Shown: piece by piece, positions 43,429-52,335 of the stretch | Numbering within the stretch: the stretch's first letter is position 1 | How the letters are laid out: every line of letters begins with the position of its first letter | From: CBDBGD01 sp965205235 | GTDB lineage: Bacteria > Chloroflexota > Dehalococcoidia > Lucifugimonadales > UBA1127 | DNA: 64,000 nucleotides | Assembly: GCA_965205235.1 (NCBI GenBank) | Contig: CBDBGD010000008.1 | Span: 186,001 to 250,000, forward strand | Direction: 5' to 3' | Notes under the pieces: generated by a model | Told to the model about the DNA's origin: nothing | Database searches by the model: none | What the model saw: only the letters and a program-made list of their open reading frames with translations | Translations under genes and position numbers: made by a program

Positions 43429-44412
43429 ATGACCATCCGTAGCACACCCTGGCGAGAGGGCCACTGCACCCTCGCCGGCGCCACCGGCACGGCCACCCGA
43501 GACGGCCGCCCCCTCATCGGCGGCACCAGCGACGACCCCTACAGCATCCGCACCCGCCTCCTCGTCGTCGCCCCGCCCGACGGCGCCCGGTTCGTCGCCA
43601 CCCAGATCGTCTCCGGCAACGGCGCCCACGCCGCCGACTTCGACCGCATGCACACCCGCGGCGTCAACGACCGCGGCTTCGCCTACACCTGGTCCTCCGC
43701 CGCCCCCGACCCCAGCGTCGAGCCCCTCTCCACCCAGGCGTTCGGCGTCCCCTACTCCCAGTTCGGGCGGCTCCTCCTCAGCCAGGCCGGCTCCGTCGAG
43801 GAGGCCGTCGGCCTCTTCGAGCGCTACCCCCGGGCCATCCACGGCAACTTCCTCCTCGCCGATGCCTCCGGCGTCGCCGCCCTCGTCGAGGTCAGCACCC
43901 GTTCCCTCAACGTCGAGACACACATGTCGAATGGCGTCCTCGGCCGCAGCAACCACTACGTCTCACCGACCATGGCCGCCATCGCCCCGCCAAAGGACGC
44001 CGAGGGCTCCTCCGCCGTCCGCCTCGCCCGCATCACCGAGCTCATGGAGGCCGGCGCCGGCGACATCGACGTCCCGTACATGGCCCGCTGCTTCAGCGAC
44101 CACGAGACCCTGGCCGAGACCGGCTGGTCGGTTTGCGCCCACGGCATGGGGCGCGACGACGGCGGCGAGCGCGGCGGCACCGTCAGCTCGGAGCTCCTCG
44201 ACCCCACGCGCCGGGTGCTGCACTACTGCTACGGCTGGCCCTGCGGCGGCGACCCGGAGGCTCCCGACGATCAGCCTCTGCAGGACCGCTCCTGGGGCCG
44301 CTACCTCCCCTTCCGCCTCGACGACCTGGAGCCCGGCGAGTACGTCACCGCCGACGGCAGACTCACCCCCCTCGCCGTCCGATACCTCGGCGCGCAGGCA
44401 GGCGCATCGTAG
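43429..44412 (+). CDS. C45-type acyltransferase/linear amide hydrolase-like Ntn protein
   Basis: 327 residues from ATG 43429 with AGGAGG 5 bases upstream. EGHCTLAGATGTATRDGRPL gives the likely N-terminal nucleophile region (Cys-Thr, about 12-13), then GGTSDDPYS and RGVNDRGFAYTWSSA, matching the acyl-CoA:6-APA acyltransferase/carcinine hydrolase family. The nucleophile would be Cys after autoproteolysis. YGWPCGGDPEAPDD near the C-terminus carries another Cys. Hydrolyses an amide bond of an unknown substrate. Confidence 0.72.
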   Translation: MTIRSTPWREGHCTLAGATGTATRDGRPLIGGTSDDPYSIRTRLLVVAPPDGARFVATQIVSGNGAHAADFDRMHTRGVNDRGFAYTWSSAAPDPSVEPLSTQAFGVPYSQFGRLLLSQAGSVEEAVGLFERYPRAIHGNFLLADASGVAALVEVSTRSLNVETHMSNGVLGRSNHYVSPTMAAIAPPKDAEGSSAVRLARITELMEAGAGDIDVPYMARCFSDHETLAETGWSVCAHGMGRDDGGERGGTVSSELLDPTRRVLHYCYGWPCGGDPEAPDDQPLQDRSWGRYLPFRLDDLEPGEYVTADGRLTPLAVRYLGAQAGAS

Positions 44413-44483
44413 AAGTCGGCCCCTGGGAGGGGTAGGCTTGAGGGCGATCCGCTGCGAGGGCAAGAACCTTCCTCCGAAAAGGG

Positions 44484-44600
44484 GGAGTCCAGAGGGGGAA
44501 AGCCCCTCTGGCAAGGGGTCTGGGGGATGTGCCCCCAGCTATCAAAAGACGTCCGAGGGCGGGCGGGTGGGCCCACCCAAGGTCGCACCGTAGGGAATCA
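44484..44600. repeat. dispersed double-hairpin repeat, copy 2
   Basis: Second copy of the element at 33524-33640. Palindrome CCAGAGGGG/CCCCTCTGG (44489-44511), CAAGGGGT, hairpin CTGGGGGATGTGCCCCCAG (44520-44538, identical to copy 1), then ACGTCCGAGGG and GGGCGGGTGGGC. The hairpin loops differ, the stems are kept. Confidence 0.75.
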
Positions 44601-44643
44601 CCACCCCTGGGAGAGACCGGGGTGAAAGAACCGGAGGCGCTGA

Positions 44644-45762
44644 ATGCTGGAGCAGTTCAAGGTTAGAGAGGGCGACGCCGTCCGGGTTGACTCGGACGCC
44701 CTGAGGTCCACGGTCCAGGCGGTCTTCGCGGCCATGGGCGTCCCCGGCGACGATGCGGCCCTCGCCGCCGACGTCCTCGTCGCCGCCGACCTACGCGGCG
44801 TCGACAGCCACGGCGTCTCGAACCAGCTACGCTCCTACGTCGCCGCCTACCGCGACGGCCGCACCAACCCCACGCCCCAGTGGCGGGTCGTGCGAGAGAG
44901 CCCTTCCACCGCCACCATAGACTGCGACCATGGCCTGGGCCTCATCCTCGCCCCCAAGGCCATGGACATCGCCATCGCCAAGGCGCGGCAGGTCGGCGTG
45001 GGCATGGTCAGCATGCGGCGGGGCCGGCACCTCGGCATGGCCGGCTACCACGCCATGCTCCCCCTCAAGCACGACATGATCGGCATCTGCATGACCGCGC
45101 CGGGGCCGCTGGTGCTCCCCACCCACGGCAGCGCCGCCCGCCTCGGCACCAACCCCATCGCCTTCGCCGCGCCCACCAGGGACGAGCAGCCCTTCGTCCT
45201 CGACATGGCGACCAGCGTCATCGCCGCCAACAAGATCGGCCTGGCCCGGCGGCTCGGCACCCTCATGGCCCCCGGCTGGATCGCCGAGGAGTCCGGCGCG
45301 CCCATCATGGTCCCCGCAGACCCTCCGCCTCCGGCGCCCCACTCGCGCTCCGGCTACCCGGACCGGCTCCTTCCCCTGGGCAGCACTCGGGAGATGGGCG
45401 CGCACAAGGGCTACGGCCTTGGGGTCATGGTGGAGATACTCTGCTCCGTCCTCTCCGGCGCCGCCCCCTCGACGCTGGGTGAGACGGAGGATATGGACCA
45501 CTTCGTCGCCGCCATCGACGTCGCGGCCTTCACCGACGTGGACGAGTTCAAGGCGATGATGGACAGCTTCATGCGAGTGCTGAAGGAGACGCCGCCCGCG
45601 CCCGGCCACGACCGCGTCATGGTGGCTGGTCAGCCCGAAGCCGAAGCCGAGGCCGACCGGCGCGCGAACGGCATTCCCTTGCACCCGGAGGTCATCGACT
45701 GGTTCGCCGCAACCTGCGAAGAGCTCGGCATCCCCTGGACCCTCACGGCGCCCGCCGCCTGA
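44644..45762 (+). CDS. malate/L-lactate dehydrogenase (Ldh) family oxidoreductase
   Basis: 372 residues. AADLRGVDSHGVSNQLRSYV carries the conserved Arg and His of this NAD(P)-dependent family (YlbC, MdH, 2,3-diketogulonate reductase); GRHLGMAGYHAML, GTNPIAFAAPT and MGAHKGYGLGVMVEIL are further signatures. Oxidises a 2-hydroxy acid or reduces the keto acid. The exact substrate is not readable from sequence. Confidence 0.9.
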   Translation: MLEQFKVREGDAVRVDSDALRSTVQAVFAAMGVPGDDAALAADVLVAADLRGVDSHGVSNQLRSYVAAYRDGRTNPTPQWRVVRESPSTATIDCDHGLGLILAPKAMDIAIAKARQVGVGMVSMRRGRHLGMAGYHAMLPLKHDMIGICMTAPGPLVLPTHGSAARLGTNPIAFAAPTRDEQPFVLDMATSVIAANKIGLARRLGTLMAPGWIAEESGAPIMVPADPPPPAPHSRSGYPDRLLPLGSTREMGAHKGYGLGVMVEILCSVLSGAAPSTLGETEDMDHFVAAIDVAAFTDVDEFKAMMDSFMRVLKETPPAPGHDRVMVAGQPEAEAEADRRANGIPLHPEVIDWFAATCEELGIPWTLTAPAA

Positions 45763-45773
45763 TGAGCGCCCCC

Positions 45774-45801
45774 GCTCGTGGTGAGCCTGTCGAACCACAC
45801 C
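45774..45801. repeat. GGTGAGCCTGTCGAACCAC short repeat
   Basis: GGTGAGCCTGTCGAACCAC here (about 45780-45798) matches about 41285-41303. It sits between two convergent genes. Confidence 0.55.
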
Positions 45802-45814
45802 GCCCAGGGCGACC

Positions 45815-46945
45815 TTACGCGTGCGTCTCCAGCAGCCGCGGCCCGTAGATCCGTAGCGAGTTGTCCCACAGGATTTTCGACTTGGCCTCGTCCGAGATGG
45901 GCTGCGCCATCAGGTCCTGCAGCGGCTGCGGCGGGGCCGGCGCGTCGAAATGGGGGTAGTCCGTGTTGAAGACGATGTTCTCGTCGCCCAGGTAGTCCAC
46001 CACGTACTTGAGCGTCGGCTCGTCGGCGTCCGCGGCGATGGCGCACTGCCGCAGGAAGTACTCCTTCGGCGACGCCTTGAGCGGGTGCTCCCGGAAGTAG
46101 GTCGCCTGCCGGCCACCGGTGATCTCGCCGAGCCGGTGCAGCGCCCACGGCAGCCACCCCGCGTTCGACTCCAGCACCAGCAGCCGCAGCGACGGGAAGC
46201 GGTCCAGGATGCCCGTCAGCATGAAGTGGGCCATCGCCAGCATGTTCTCGAACGGGAAGCCGGTGAGCCCGTTGATGGCCCCCGCTCCGCCGGACGCGCT
46301 CCGGTAGCGCGCCCCCGCCAGCGGGAAGCCGCTCGCGCTGTCCATCCCGTGGATGGCGAAGGGGAACTCCATCTCCACCGCCGCCTGCCACACCTGGTCG
46401 TAGTCCGAGTGGTGCCAGGGAGTGTCAGTGAGGACCTGGGGAAGGAAGACTGAGACGGCGCCCAGCTTCCCCACGGCGCGGCGGGACTCCGTCACCATCG
46501 CGTCCAGGTTCCGGCCCGGCACCATGGCCGCGTACTTGACCCGCCCTGGAGCGCCGCCGCAGAAGTCGGCGGCCCACGTGTTGAACGCGCGGCACATGGC
46601 CGCGTAGAGCATGACGTCGCGGTCGTACGCGGCTGACACGGCGGCGTTGGTAGCGAGGCACACCTGCACGTCCCACCCCTGCTCGTCCATGTCCTGGATG
46701 CGGCTCTCCAGGCTCCACCACGCATCGTACGCCCGCCCGAACTTCTCCTGGATCATGCGCGTGGAGATCGTCCGGTCCGGCCCCACGGCCACCTTGCCGT
46801 CCTCGTACTCCAGGATCGCCCTGCTGTGGATCTGCGCCACCCGCGGGATCTGGTCCTGGTACGCGGCCTCCACGTACTGCTCCCAGATGTTCGCGGGCTC
46901 GTAGAAATGAGCGTCGGCGTCGATGACCCGATAGCCCTGGTACAT
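45815..46945 (-). CDS. amidohydrolase (ACMSD-like, PF04909 type)
   Basis: 376 residues from ATG 46945 (GGAGA upstream). RVIDADAHFYEPANIWEQY gives the metal-binding HxH-like start. LRLLVLESNAGWLPWALHRL and ENIVFNTDYPHFDAP with the distal Asp and His are typical of the ACMSD/gamma-resorcylate decarboxylase-like amidohydrolases common in SAR202 genomes. Hydrolase or decarboxylase of an unknown aromatic or cyclic compound. The hydantoinase gene upstream runs in the same direction. Confidence 0.85.
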   Translation of the reverse strand: MYQGYRVIDADAHFYEPANIWEQYVEAAYQDQIPRVAQIHSRAILEYEDGKVAVGPDRTISTRMIQEKFGRAYDAWWSLESRIQDMDEQGWDVQVCLATNAAVSAAYDRDVMLYAAMCRAFNTWAADFCGGAPGRVKYAAMVPGRNLDAMVTESRRAVGKLGAVSVFLPQVLTDTPWHHSDYDQVWQAAVEMEFPFAIHGMDSASGFPLAGARYRSASGGAGAINGLTGFPFENMLAMAHFMLTGILDRFPSLRLLVLESNAGWLPWALHRLGEITGGRQATYFREHPLKASPKEYFLRQCAIAADADEPTLKYVVDYLGDENIVFNTDYPHFDAPAPPQPLQDLMAQPISDEAKSKILWDNSLRIYGPRLLETHA

Positions 46946-47025
46946 ACTGGTCTCCTTCTCCAGCTGCGTGGGGGGAGGTGTCGAATGCCGAAAGGGCCCC
47001 GAAGCTGGTGTTCCTGGTTCCCTGG

Positions 47026-48513
47026 CTACTCCGCCGATGGGCCGTGGGGGGCGTACGCGGTCGCGTTGGGGTTTCCCGGCACGAACAGCGCTTGGCCCTG
47101 GCGCCCCACCAGCCGCCCCTCGTCGACCACCACCTGGCCTCGCACCATGGTCAGCACGGGCATCCCCAGCAGCTCCATGCCGCTGAAGGTGCCCAGGTCG
47201 CTGATGCCGTGCTCCCGGTCCACCACGTGGGGCCGGGCCGGGTCCCACAGCGCCAGGTCCGCGTCCGAGCCCGGCTGCAGCACACCCTTACGCGGGTAGA
47301 TGCCGAAGACCTTGGCCGGGTTCTCGCAGAAGAGCTGCACGAATCGGGGGATCGTGATCCGGCCGGTGTTGACGCCGTGGCTCCAGACCACCGGCATCAT
47401 GAACTCCAGCGTGCTGAGCCCCGCTGCGATGTCAAAGATGTTCTCCCCGTCCAACGGCGGCTCTTGCGGGTCGCCGTCGAGCTCGCCCGTCAGCTTCAGC
47501 GTCCGCGTGTAGCCGGTGAAGTCGCTGCTGATGACGTTCAGCGCGCCCGACGCGACCCCGCCCCACATCGCCTCCCGGTCCTGCGCCTCGCGCAGCGGCG
47601 GGGCCACCTTGAAATTGTAGCCCCTGGTGATGAGGTCCTCGTTCGTCAGCGTCAGGTAGTGAGGGCAGGTCTCCGCGTACAGCGGCAGCCCGCGGTCCTT
47701 GTAGTGCTCCAGCACCGGCACCACCTCGTGGGCGCTCAGGTGTACCGGGTAGAGCGGCGACTGCGTCACCAGGGCCATCGTTGCGGCCCGGTTCACCGCC
47801 TCCGACTCCAGGATGTTGGGCGCCGAGGCCAGCCAGCTGTGCCGCGACACCTTCCCCTGCCCCCGCAGCGAGTCCTCCAGGTACGCCTTGCAACACCCGT
47901 TCTCGGCGTGGACCATCGCCATGCCCCCGTCGCGGGCGGCAAGGTCCATCACCTCCATGACCACCTCGTCGGGTATGGCCATGAGGCTGGGGCGGATGCC
48001 GGCGGCCCACGGGTTCCACGTCATGAACATCTTGAAGGAGATGACGCCCATGCGGATGAGCTCGGGCACCACCTGCGTCAGCGTGTCCCGGTCGCGCATG
48101 GTGATCAGGCCGTGCACGGCGAAGTCGGTGTACGACGCCTGCTCGGCGTACTCCACGAACCCCTTGACGATGTCGGGGTTGTACGACCGGACGCCCCATT
48201 CGTTGCCGAACTGCTCGTGGCGGTGCGTCTCCGAGCCGATGAACGCGGCGATGGTGGTCACGCCCCCGTACGCTGCGCAGATGGAGAAGGTGTCCATCTT
48301 GTCCGCGAAGATGGGATGGGCGTGGGAGTCGATGCCGCCCGGCAGGACGTACTTCCCCGTCGCGTCGATGACCCGGCCTACACCCTCCGCCGAGAGGTCC
48401 GGCCCCACCTCGCGCACCTTGCCGCCACTGATAAGCAGGTCGGCGCGGGTGATGCCGCGTCCCGAGGCTAGGAGTCCGCCCCGTACCAGCGTATCCGCCG
48501 TCGTGTCCGCCAT
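47026..48513 (-). CDS. dihydropyrimidinase/hydantoinase-like amidohydrolase
   Basis: 495 residues. VLPGGIDSHAHPIFADKMDT holds the HxH metal motif, VISFKMFMTW the lysine expected to be carbamylated, VHAENG and VHLSAHEVVPVL the later histidines, and VISSDFTGYT the Asp ligand region. Opens cyclic amides such as hydantoins or dihydropyrimidines. With the neighbouring amidase and amidohydrolase it suggests a route for cyclic ureide or amide degradation. Confidence 0.88.
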   Translation of the reverse strand: MADTTADTLVRGGLLASGRGITRADLLISGGKVREVGPDLSAEGVGRVIDATGKYVLPGGIDSHAHPIFADKMDTFSICAAYGGVTTIAAFIGSETHRHEQFGNEWGVRSYNPDIVKGFVEYAEQASYTDFAVHGLITMRDRDTLTQVVPELIRMGVISFKMFMTWNPWAAGIRPSLMAIPDEVVMEVMDLAARDGGMAMVHAENGCCKAYLEDSLRGQGKVSRHSWLASAPNILESEAVNRAATMALVTQSPLYPVHLSAHEVVPVLEHYKDRGLPLYAETCPHYLTLTNEDLITRGYNFKVAPPLREAQDREAMWGGVASGALNVISSDFTGYTRTLKLTGELDGDPQEPPLDGENIFDIAAGLSTLEFMMPVVWSHGVNTGRITIPRFVQLFCENPAKVFGIYPRKGVLQPGSDADLALWDPARPHVVDREHGISDLGTFSGMELLGMPVLTMVRGQVVVDEGRLVGRQGQALFVPGNPNATAYAPHGPSAE

Positions 48514-48600
48514 CTCTACACCGCCATCGGAGAGGTCGGGGCTTGAGGAGTTGCTGCGAGTCTACAGGCGCCCCCTGCCTCGGTCAATAGAGCGTCCCCC

Positions 48601-48628
48601 TTGCGGGGACGCCTGTGGGTGGTACAAT
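48601..48628 (+). promoter_or_regulatory. candidate promoter of the amidase gene
   Basis: TTGCGG (48601-48606) and TACAAT (48623-48628) are 16 bases apart, 70 bases upstream of the amidase start. Confidence 0.42.
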
Positions 48629-48698
48629 GCGGCATCGCACGCAACCACCGGACGGCCTCGGTCTCCCTCTGCGGAGGAAGCACGGAAAGGGGAAAGCC

Positions 48699-50090
48699 AT
48701 GGACCTTCTCACGATGACACTTGCCGACGCAGCGGAGGCCATCAAGTCTCGCAAGCTCTCTCCTGTCGAGTTGACGCAGTACACTCTGGACCGCATCGAC
48801 CTCCTCGAGCCCAGGCTCAACGCCTTCATTACCCTCTGCGGCGACCGGGCCATGGAAGCCGCGCGCGTCGCCGAGCAAGAGGTCATCAGCGGGCGCTACC
48901 GCGGTCCCATGCATGGTATTCCCTACGGCGTGAAGGACATCTTCTCCACCGCCGGCCTGCGCACAACCAACGGCTCCAAGGTCTTCCAGGACCACGTCCC
49001 GGACGTCACCAGCACCGCCGTGCGCAACCTCGACGCCGCCGGCGGCGTGCTCGTGGGCAAGAACAACTGCGCCGAGTTCGCCAGCGGCGGCGACCACAGC
49101 AGCTTCCACGGCGCTGTCCACAACCCCTGGGGCTTGGAGTACTCGCCGGGCGGGTCCTCCAGCGGCTCCGGCGCGGCGGTGGCCGCCGGCATGCTCTTCG
49201 GCTCCATGGGTACCTGCACCGGAGGCTCCATCCGCGGGCCCGCGTCCTACTGCAGCGTCGTTGGGCTGAAACCCTCCTACGGGCTGGTGAGCCGTCATGG
49301 CGTCTTCCCGCTGAGCTGGTCCATCGACCACGCTGGGCCCATGACGCGTACCGTGGAGGACTGCGCGCTGATGCTGGAGGCCGTCGCGGGCTACGATCCG
49401 CTCGACCCTTCCTCAGCCAACGTTAGGGTCCCCCACTACGCCGGCGCGCTCGACGGGGACATCCGGGGCATGCGCATCGGCATCACCCGCGAGCTGAACG
49501 AGGGCGCAGGCGCCGAGACCGGCGAGCTGGTGCAGCGGGCCTTCGAGGTACTGCGCGAGCTTGGCGCCGAGGTCGAGGAGGTTCCCGTGCCCATCACCGG
49601 CGACTATGCCACCGTCGCGGGCAACGTCATCACCTGGGCGGAGTGCGCCCAGATTCACGCTCCCTGGCGCGACCGCCTGGCCGACTACTCGGTGGGCGTT
49701 CGGGAGAAGGTGCTGGTCGGATCGGTCCTGCCATCGGCGTTTTACCACAAGGCGCAGGAGATGCGGCGCGCCGTCCAGGCGGAGCTGACCGAGGTCCTCC
49801 AGCGCTACGACGTCCTCGTGGGCTACACGACGAACAACCCAGCGGGGCTCCTGGAGGCCGGTACCACGGGCGGCACCGCCATGGGCATGGCCACGGCCCG
49901 AAGCTCCACCCGTCCCTACAACCTCACGGGGATGCCGGCCGTGAGCGTCCCTTGCGGCTTCGTCGCCTCCAACGGGCTGCCGGTGGGGCTCCACATCTCC
50001 GGCCGCCTCTTCGACGACGCGACGGTGCTCAAGGTGGCCCACGCCTACGAGCAGGCGGCGGGCTGGTACACCCGCCACCCGGACCTCTAG
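48699..50090 (+). CDS. amidase signature family enzyme (GatA-like)
   Basis: 463 residues from ATG 48699 (AAGGGGAAA upstream). The Ser-cisSer-Lys triad is visible: Lys in GIPYGVKDIFSTAG, and the two Ser in YSPGGSSSGSGAAVAAG and GTCTGGSIRGPASYC. PAVSVPCGFVASNGLPVGLH closes the fold. Could be GatA, but gatB and gatC are absent nearby and the setting is catabolic, so a free amidase is more likely. Confidence 0.88.
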   Translation: MDLLTMTLADAAEAIKSRKLSPVELTQYTLDRIDLLEPRLNAFITLCGDRAMEAARVAEQEVISGRYRGPMHGIPYGVKDIFSTAGLRTTNGSKVFQDHVPDVTSTAVRNLDAAGGVLVGKNNCAEFASGGDHSSFHGAVHNPWGLEYSPGGSSSGSGAAVAAGMLFGSMGTCTGGSIRGPASYCSVVGLKPSYGLVSRHGVFPLSWSIDHAGPMTRTVEDCALMLEAVAGYDPLDPSSANVRVPHYAGALDGDIRGMRIGITRELNEGAGAETGELVQRAFEVLRELGAEVEEVPVPITGDYATVAGNVITWAECAQIHAPWRDRLADYSVGVREKVLVGSVLPSAFYHKAQEMRRAVQAELTEVLQRYDVLVGYTTNNPAGLLEAGTTGGTAMGMATARSSTRPYNLTGMPAVSVPCGFVASNGLPVGLHISGRLFDDATVLKVAHAYEQAAGWYTRHPDL

Positions 50091-50158
50091 AGACAGGTCG
50101 CCTTCGCAGGCGAGACCAGAACGGCTTGTCCACGGTCCTGCTGGGTGGCAGGTGATTC

Positions 50159-50575
50159 ATGCACAACCCTCGCCACCCTGCCGCTGTTCTCCTATCGACT
50201 CACGGTGCAGTCGCCATCGTCGCGCTAGCCGCCGTCCTGACCCTCGCACTCGGCGGCGGCGAAGAGCCGGGCGGCCACGTGTACGGGCCCATGGCGCTGG
50301 GCGTGGAGTACCCCGTCTCGTGGAGCACCCGCTGCGACATCCACTATCCCATCTTCGATGGACGACACTGGGAGCTGTTCGCCCAGAGCGGGCCGAGCGG
50401 AGAGCCTGGGGAGGAGGACGACCTGCGCATCGGCATGCGCGGAGGCGGACGAGACGATGTGCAGCGCGGCAATCTCATGCTGCTGTGGCCGGGCCTGGCG
50501 GTCCTCATGGGCGACTTCGGAGAGAACACCTGGTACGTCGAGAGGCGGCGAGTCGAGAACTACTACTGGTGTTGA
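50159..50575 (+). CDS. hypothetical secreted or membrane-anchored protein
   Basis: 138 residues. One hydrophobic segment (about 15-33) and then a small extracytoplasmic domain beginning GGHVYGPMALGVEYPVSW and ending ENTWYVERRRVENYYWC. AGGTGA precedes the ATG. No family recognised. Two Cys could form a disulfide. Confidence 0.6.
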   Translation: MHNPRHPAAVLLSTHGAVAIVALAAVLTLALGGGEEPGGHVYGPMALGVEYPVSWSTRCDIHYPIFDGRHWELFAQSGPSGEPGEEDDLRIGMRGGGRDDVQRGNLMLLWPGLAVLMGDFGENTWYVERRRVENYYWC

Positions 50576-50617
50576 GTCGCGGCAAGGCGAGAGGCGCTCG
50601 TTGACGGATGAGTGGGA

Positions 50618-51325
50618 CTAGGGTGTGACGCCGACGGTGAGGGAGACCATGTAGCCTTCCCCGTGCTCGGTGACGTGCCCGATCAGTGAGCTGCCCACCG
50701 CATCGCCGGGGAAGATGCCATCGTCGTCGTTGCTCACGCGATGAGGGCCGCGGGCCGCGTAGGGCTCGGTCCGGTAGACGGCCTTGGAGATGGCGTCGGG
50801 GAAGTAGAGCTGCGAGGTCACCAGGCGTCCCCGATCCGTGTATGCCATGAAGTGGATGTGGACTGCCCTGGTGGGGTACCAGCCGGGGTAGATGGTCTCG
50901 AACTCGGCGACGCCGACGGCGTCGGTGACCTGCTTGCCGCGGAGGAAGCTCTCGCCGGTGGTGTCGACACGGTCGACGCCCTGATCGCGGTAGCCGGAGT
51001 AGCGGCCGAAGACGTCCGTGTGCCAGACGTCGACGGTCGCGCCGGCCACCGGCTCACACGAACCGACTTCGACGAGGCGCAGAGACACGAGAAGGGGCGT
51101 GCCGGACAGGCCCTCGGTGATGTCGCGGCGGACCTCGCCGGTGTCGAAGTAGAAGGGGCCCTCGGTCTGGGACGGCGTCCGGACGCAATCGTCGAGGGCA
51201 ACCGAGTCTGCCGTCTGCGGCGCGGCGTCGGCGCGCTCGACAGAGGCGTCGTCGGAGCCGCCATCGCATGATGCGAGGGCGAGGGACGCCGCCAGGAGCG
51301 CCGCAAGGCCGAGGGGTTGCAGCAT
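50618..51325 (-). CDS. intradiol ring-cleavage dioxygenase-like lipoprotein
   Basis: 235 residues from ATG 51325 (GAGG 8 bases upstream; 51331 is the alternative). A lipoprotein signal ends at ALASC (Cys18-20 region). The dioxygenase domain shows DVWHTDVFGRYSGYRDQ with one Tyr ligand and GWYPTRAVHIHFMAYTD with the second Tyr and the two His ligands of Fe(III). EGPFYFDTGEVRRDITEG is the usual N-terminal strand. Acts on catechol-type compounds; the export signal suggests an extracytoplasmic location, unusual but known. Confidence 0.85.
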   Translation of the reverse strand: MLQPLGLAALLAASLALASCDGGSDDASVERADAAPQTADSVALDDCVRTPSQTEGPFYFDTGEVRRDITEGLSGTPLLVSLRLVEVGSCEPVAGATVDVWHTDVFGRYSGYRDQGVDRVDTTGESFLRGKQVTDAVGVAEFETIYPGWYPTRAVHIHFMAYTDRGRLVTSQLYFPDAISKAVYRTEPYAARGPHRVSNDDDGIFPGDAVGSSLIGHVTEHGEGYMVSLTVGVTP

Positions 51326-51456
51326 GTTCATCGCCTCAAGTATAGCGGCGGGCGCACGCGTGGATGGACCCACTGGATGGAACGAGGGGTAGCTGCCGGA
51401 GGTTAGCTCGTCGTCCCGGCCAGGCCGCTCTGCGCGTCTCCCAGCGCCCCCGCGTC

Positions 51457-51486
51457 TTTACGTGCCGTACGTGCGTGTGCTATAGT
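51457..51486 (+). promoter_or_regulatory. candidate promoter of infC-rpmI-rplT
   Basis: TTTACG (51457-51462) and TATAGT (51481-51486) with 18-base spacing. The transcript would start near 51493, giving a short leader of about 35 bases before the infC start at 51528. Confidence 0.45.
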
Positions 51487-51527
51487 CCCGTAGCAGAATT
51501 GCAGACGAGTTTTGGAGGTAGCGTAGC

Positions 51528-52118
51528 ATCCCACCGCGAGAGTACCGGGTGAACCAGCAGATCCGGATCCGTGAGGTCCGGGTCATTGGAGAGAACGGAG
51601 AGCAGCTGGGCATCCTGCCCACCGTCCAGGCCCTCCAGGCGGCCAGGGAGCGGGAGCTGGACCTGGTAGAGGTTGCGCCGACAGCATCGCCGCCGGTCTG
51701 TCGCATCATGGACTACGGGCGGTTCCGATTCCTTCAGTCGAAGAAGGACCGGGAGGCCCGGCGGATCCAAAAGCCCAACCTTCTGCGGGAGATGCGCTTC
51801 AGGCCCCGAATCGCCACCCATGACCGGGAGGCGAAGATCCGCCGAGTGCGGGACTTCCTGGATGAAGGAAGCAAGGTCAAGCTTACGGTGCTGTTCCGGG
51901 GTCGAGAGATGAGCCACCCGGAGGCGGGTGTGACCCTTCTGCGGAGCGTGGCGGAAAGTCTGAAGGAACGTGCGAAGGTGGAGGCGGCGCCGGCCATGGA
52001 AGGTCGGCGTATGAGCCTGATTCTGGTCCCCATCGCCCAGCCGCGAGCGAAGAGCGATGGGGCTGCTCCAGCCAAGGAGACCCCTGTTGGCGAAGAAAGC
52101 AAAGAAGTCAAAGCTTAA
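51528..52118 (+). CDS. infC: translation initiation factor IF-3, ATC start
   Basis: 196 residues counted from ATC 51528. Upstream of GTG 51549 the frame reads IPPREYRVNQQIRIREVR, which is the conserved IF-3 N-terminus; the first in-frame stop is TAG 51519. GGAGG (51514-51518) stands 9 bases before ATC, while GTG 51549 has no good site. ELDLVEVAPTASPPVCRIMDYGRFRF and KLTVLFRGREMSHPEAG are IF-3 signatures. infC is known elsewhere for AUU-type starts that let IF-3 repress its own translation. The same is inferred here. Confidence 0.88.
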   Translation: MPPREYRVNQQIRIREVRVIGENGEQLGILPTVQALQAARERELDLVEVAPTASPPVCRIMDYGRFRFLQSKKDREARRIQKPNLLREMRFRPRIATHDREAKIRRVRDFLDEGSKVKLTVLFRGREMSHPEAGVTLLRSVAESLKERAKVEAAPAMEGRRMSLILVPIAQPRAKSDGAAPAKETPVGEESKEVKA

Positions 52119-52311
52119 GACCCACAAGGCAGCGGCAGCCCGGATTCACGTCACCGGGACCGGCAAGCTGCTGCGCATGAAGCGCCATCGCAGCCACCTG
52201 CGTCGCAAGAAATCGGCGAAGGCCAAGCGCGAGTTCGGCCAGAAGCTGCCTGTGTCCGGCAACGGCAACGTGGCCCGACTGCGGCGTCTCATCCCCTACG
52301 GCGTTCCGTAG
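52087..52311 (+). CDS. rpmI: 50S ribosomal protein L35
   Basis: 74 residues from TTG 52087 (AAGGAG 7 bases upstream), overlapping the infC end by 32 bases. KLKTHKAAAARIHVTGTGKL and HLRRKKSAKAKRE are L35 signatures. Very basic. The overlap with infC suggests translational coupling. Confidence 0.92.
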   Translation: MAKKAKKSKLKTHKAAAARIHVTGTGKLLRMKRHRSHLRRKKSAKAKREFGQKLPVSGNGNVARLRRLIPYGVP

Positions 52312-52335
52312 ACCTCGAATAACAGGAGCACTCTC

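Noticed and set aside
44133..44435. Arg/Pro-rich open frame overlapping the acyltransferase gene
   Set aside because: Shadow of a GC-rich gene; no ribosome site and no recognisable domain.
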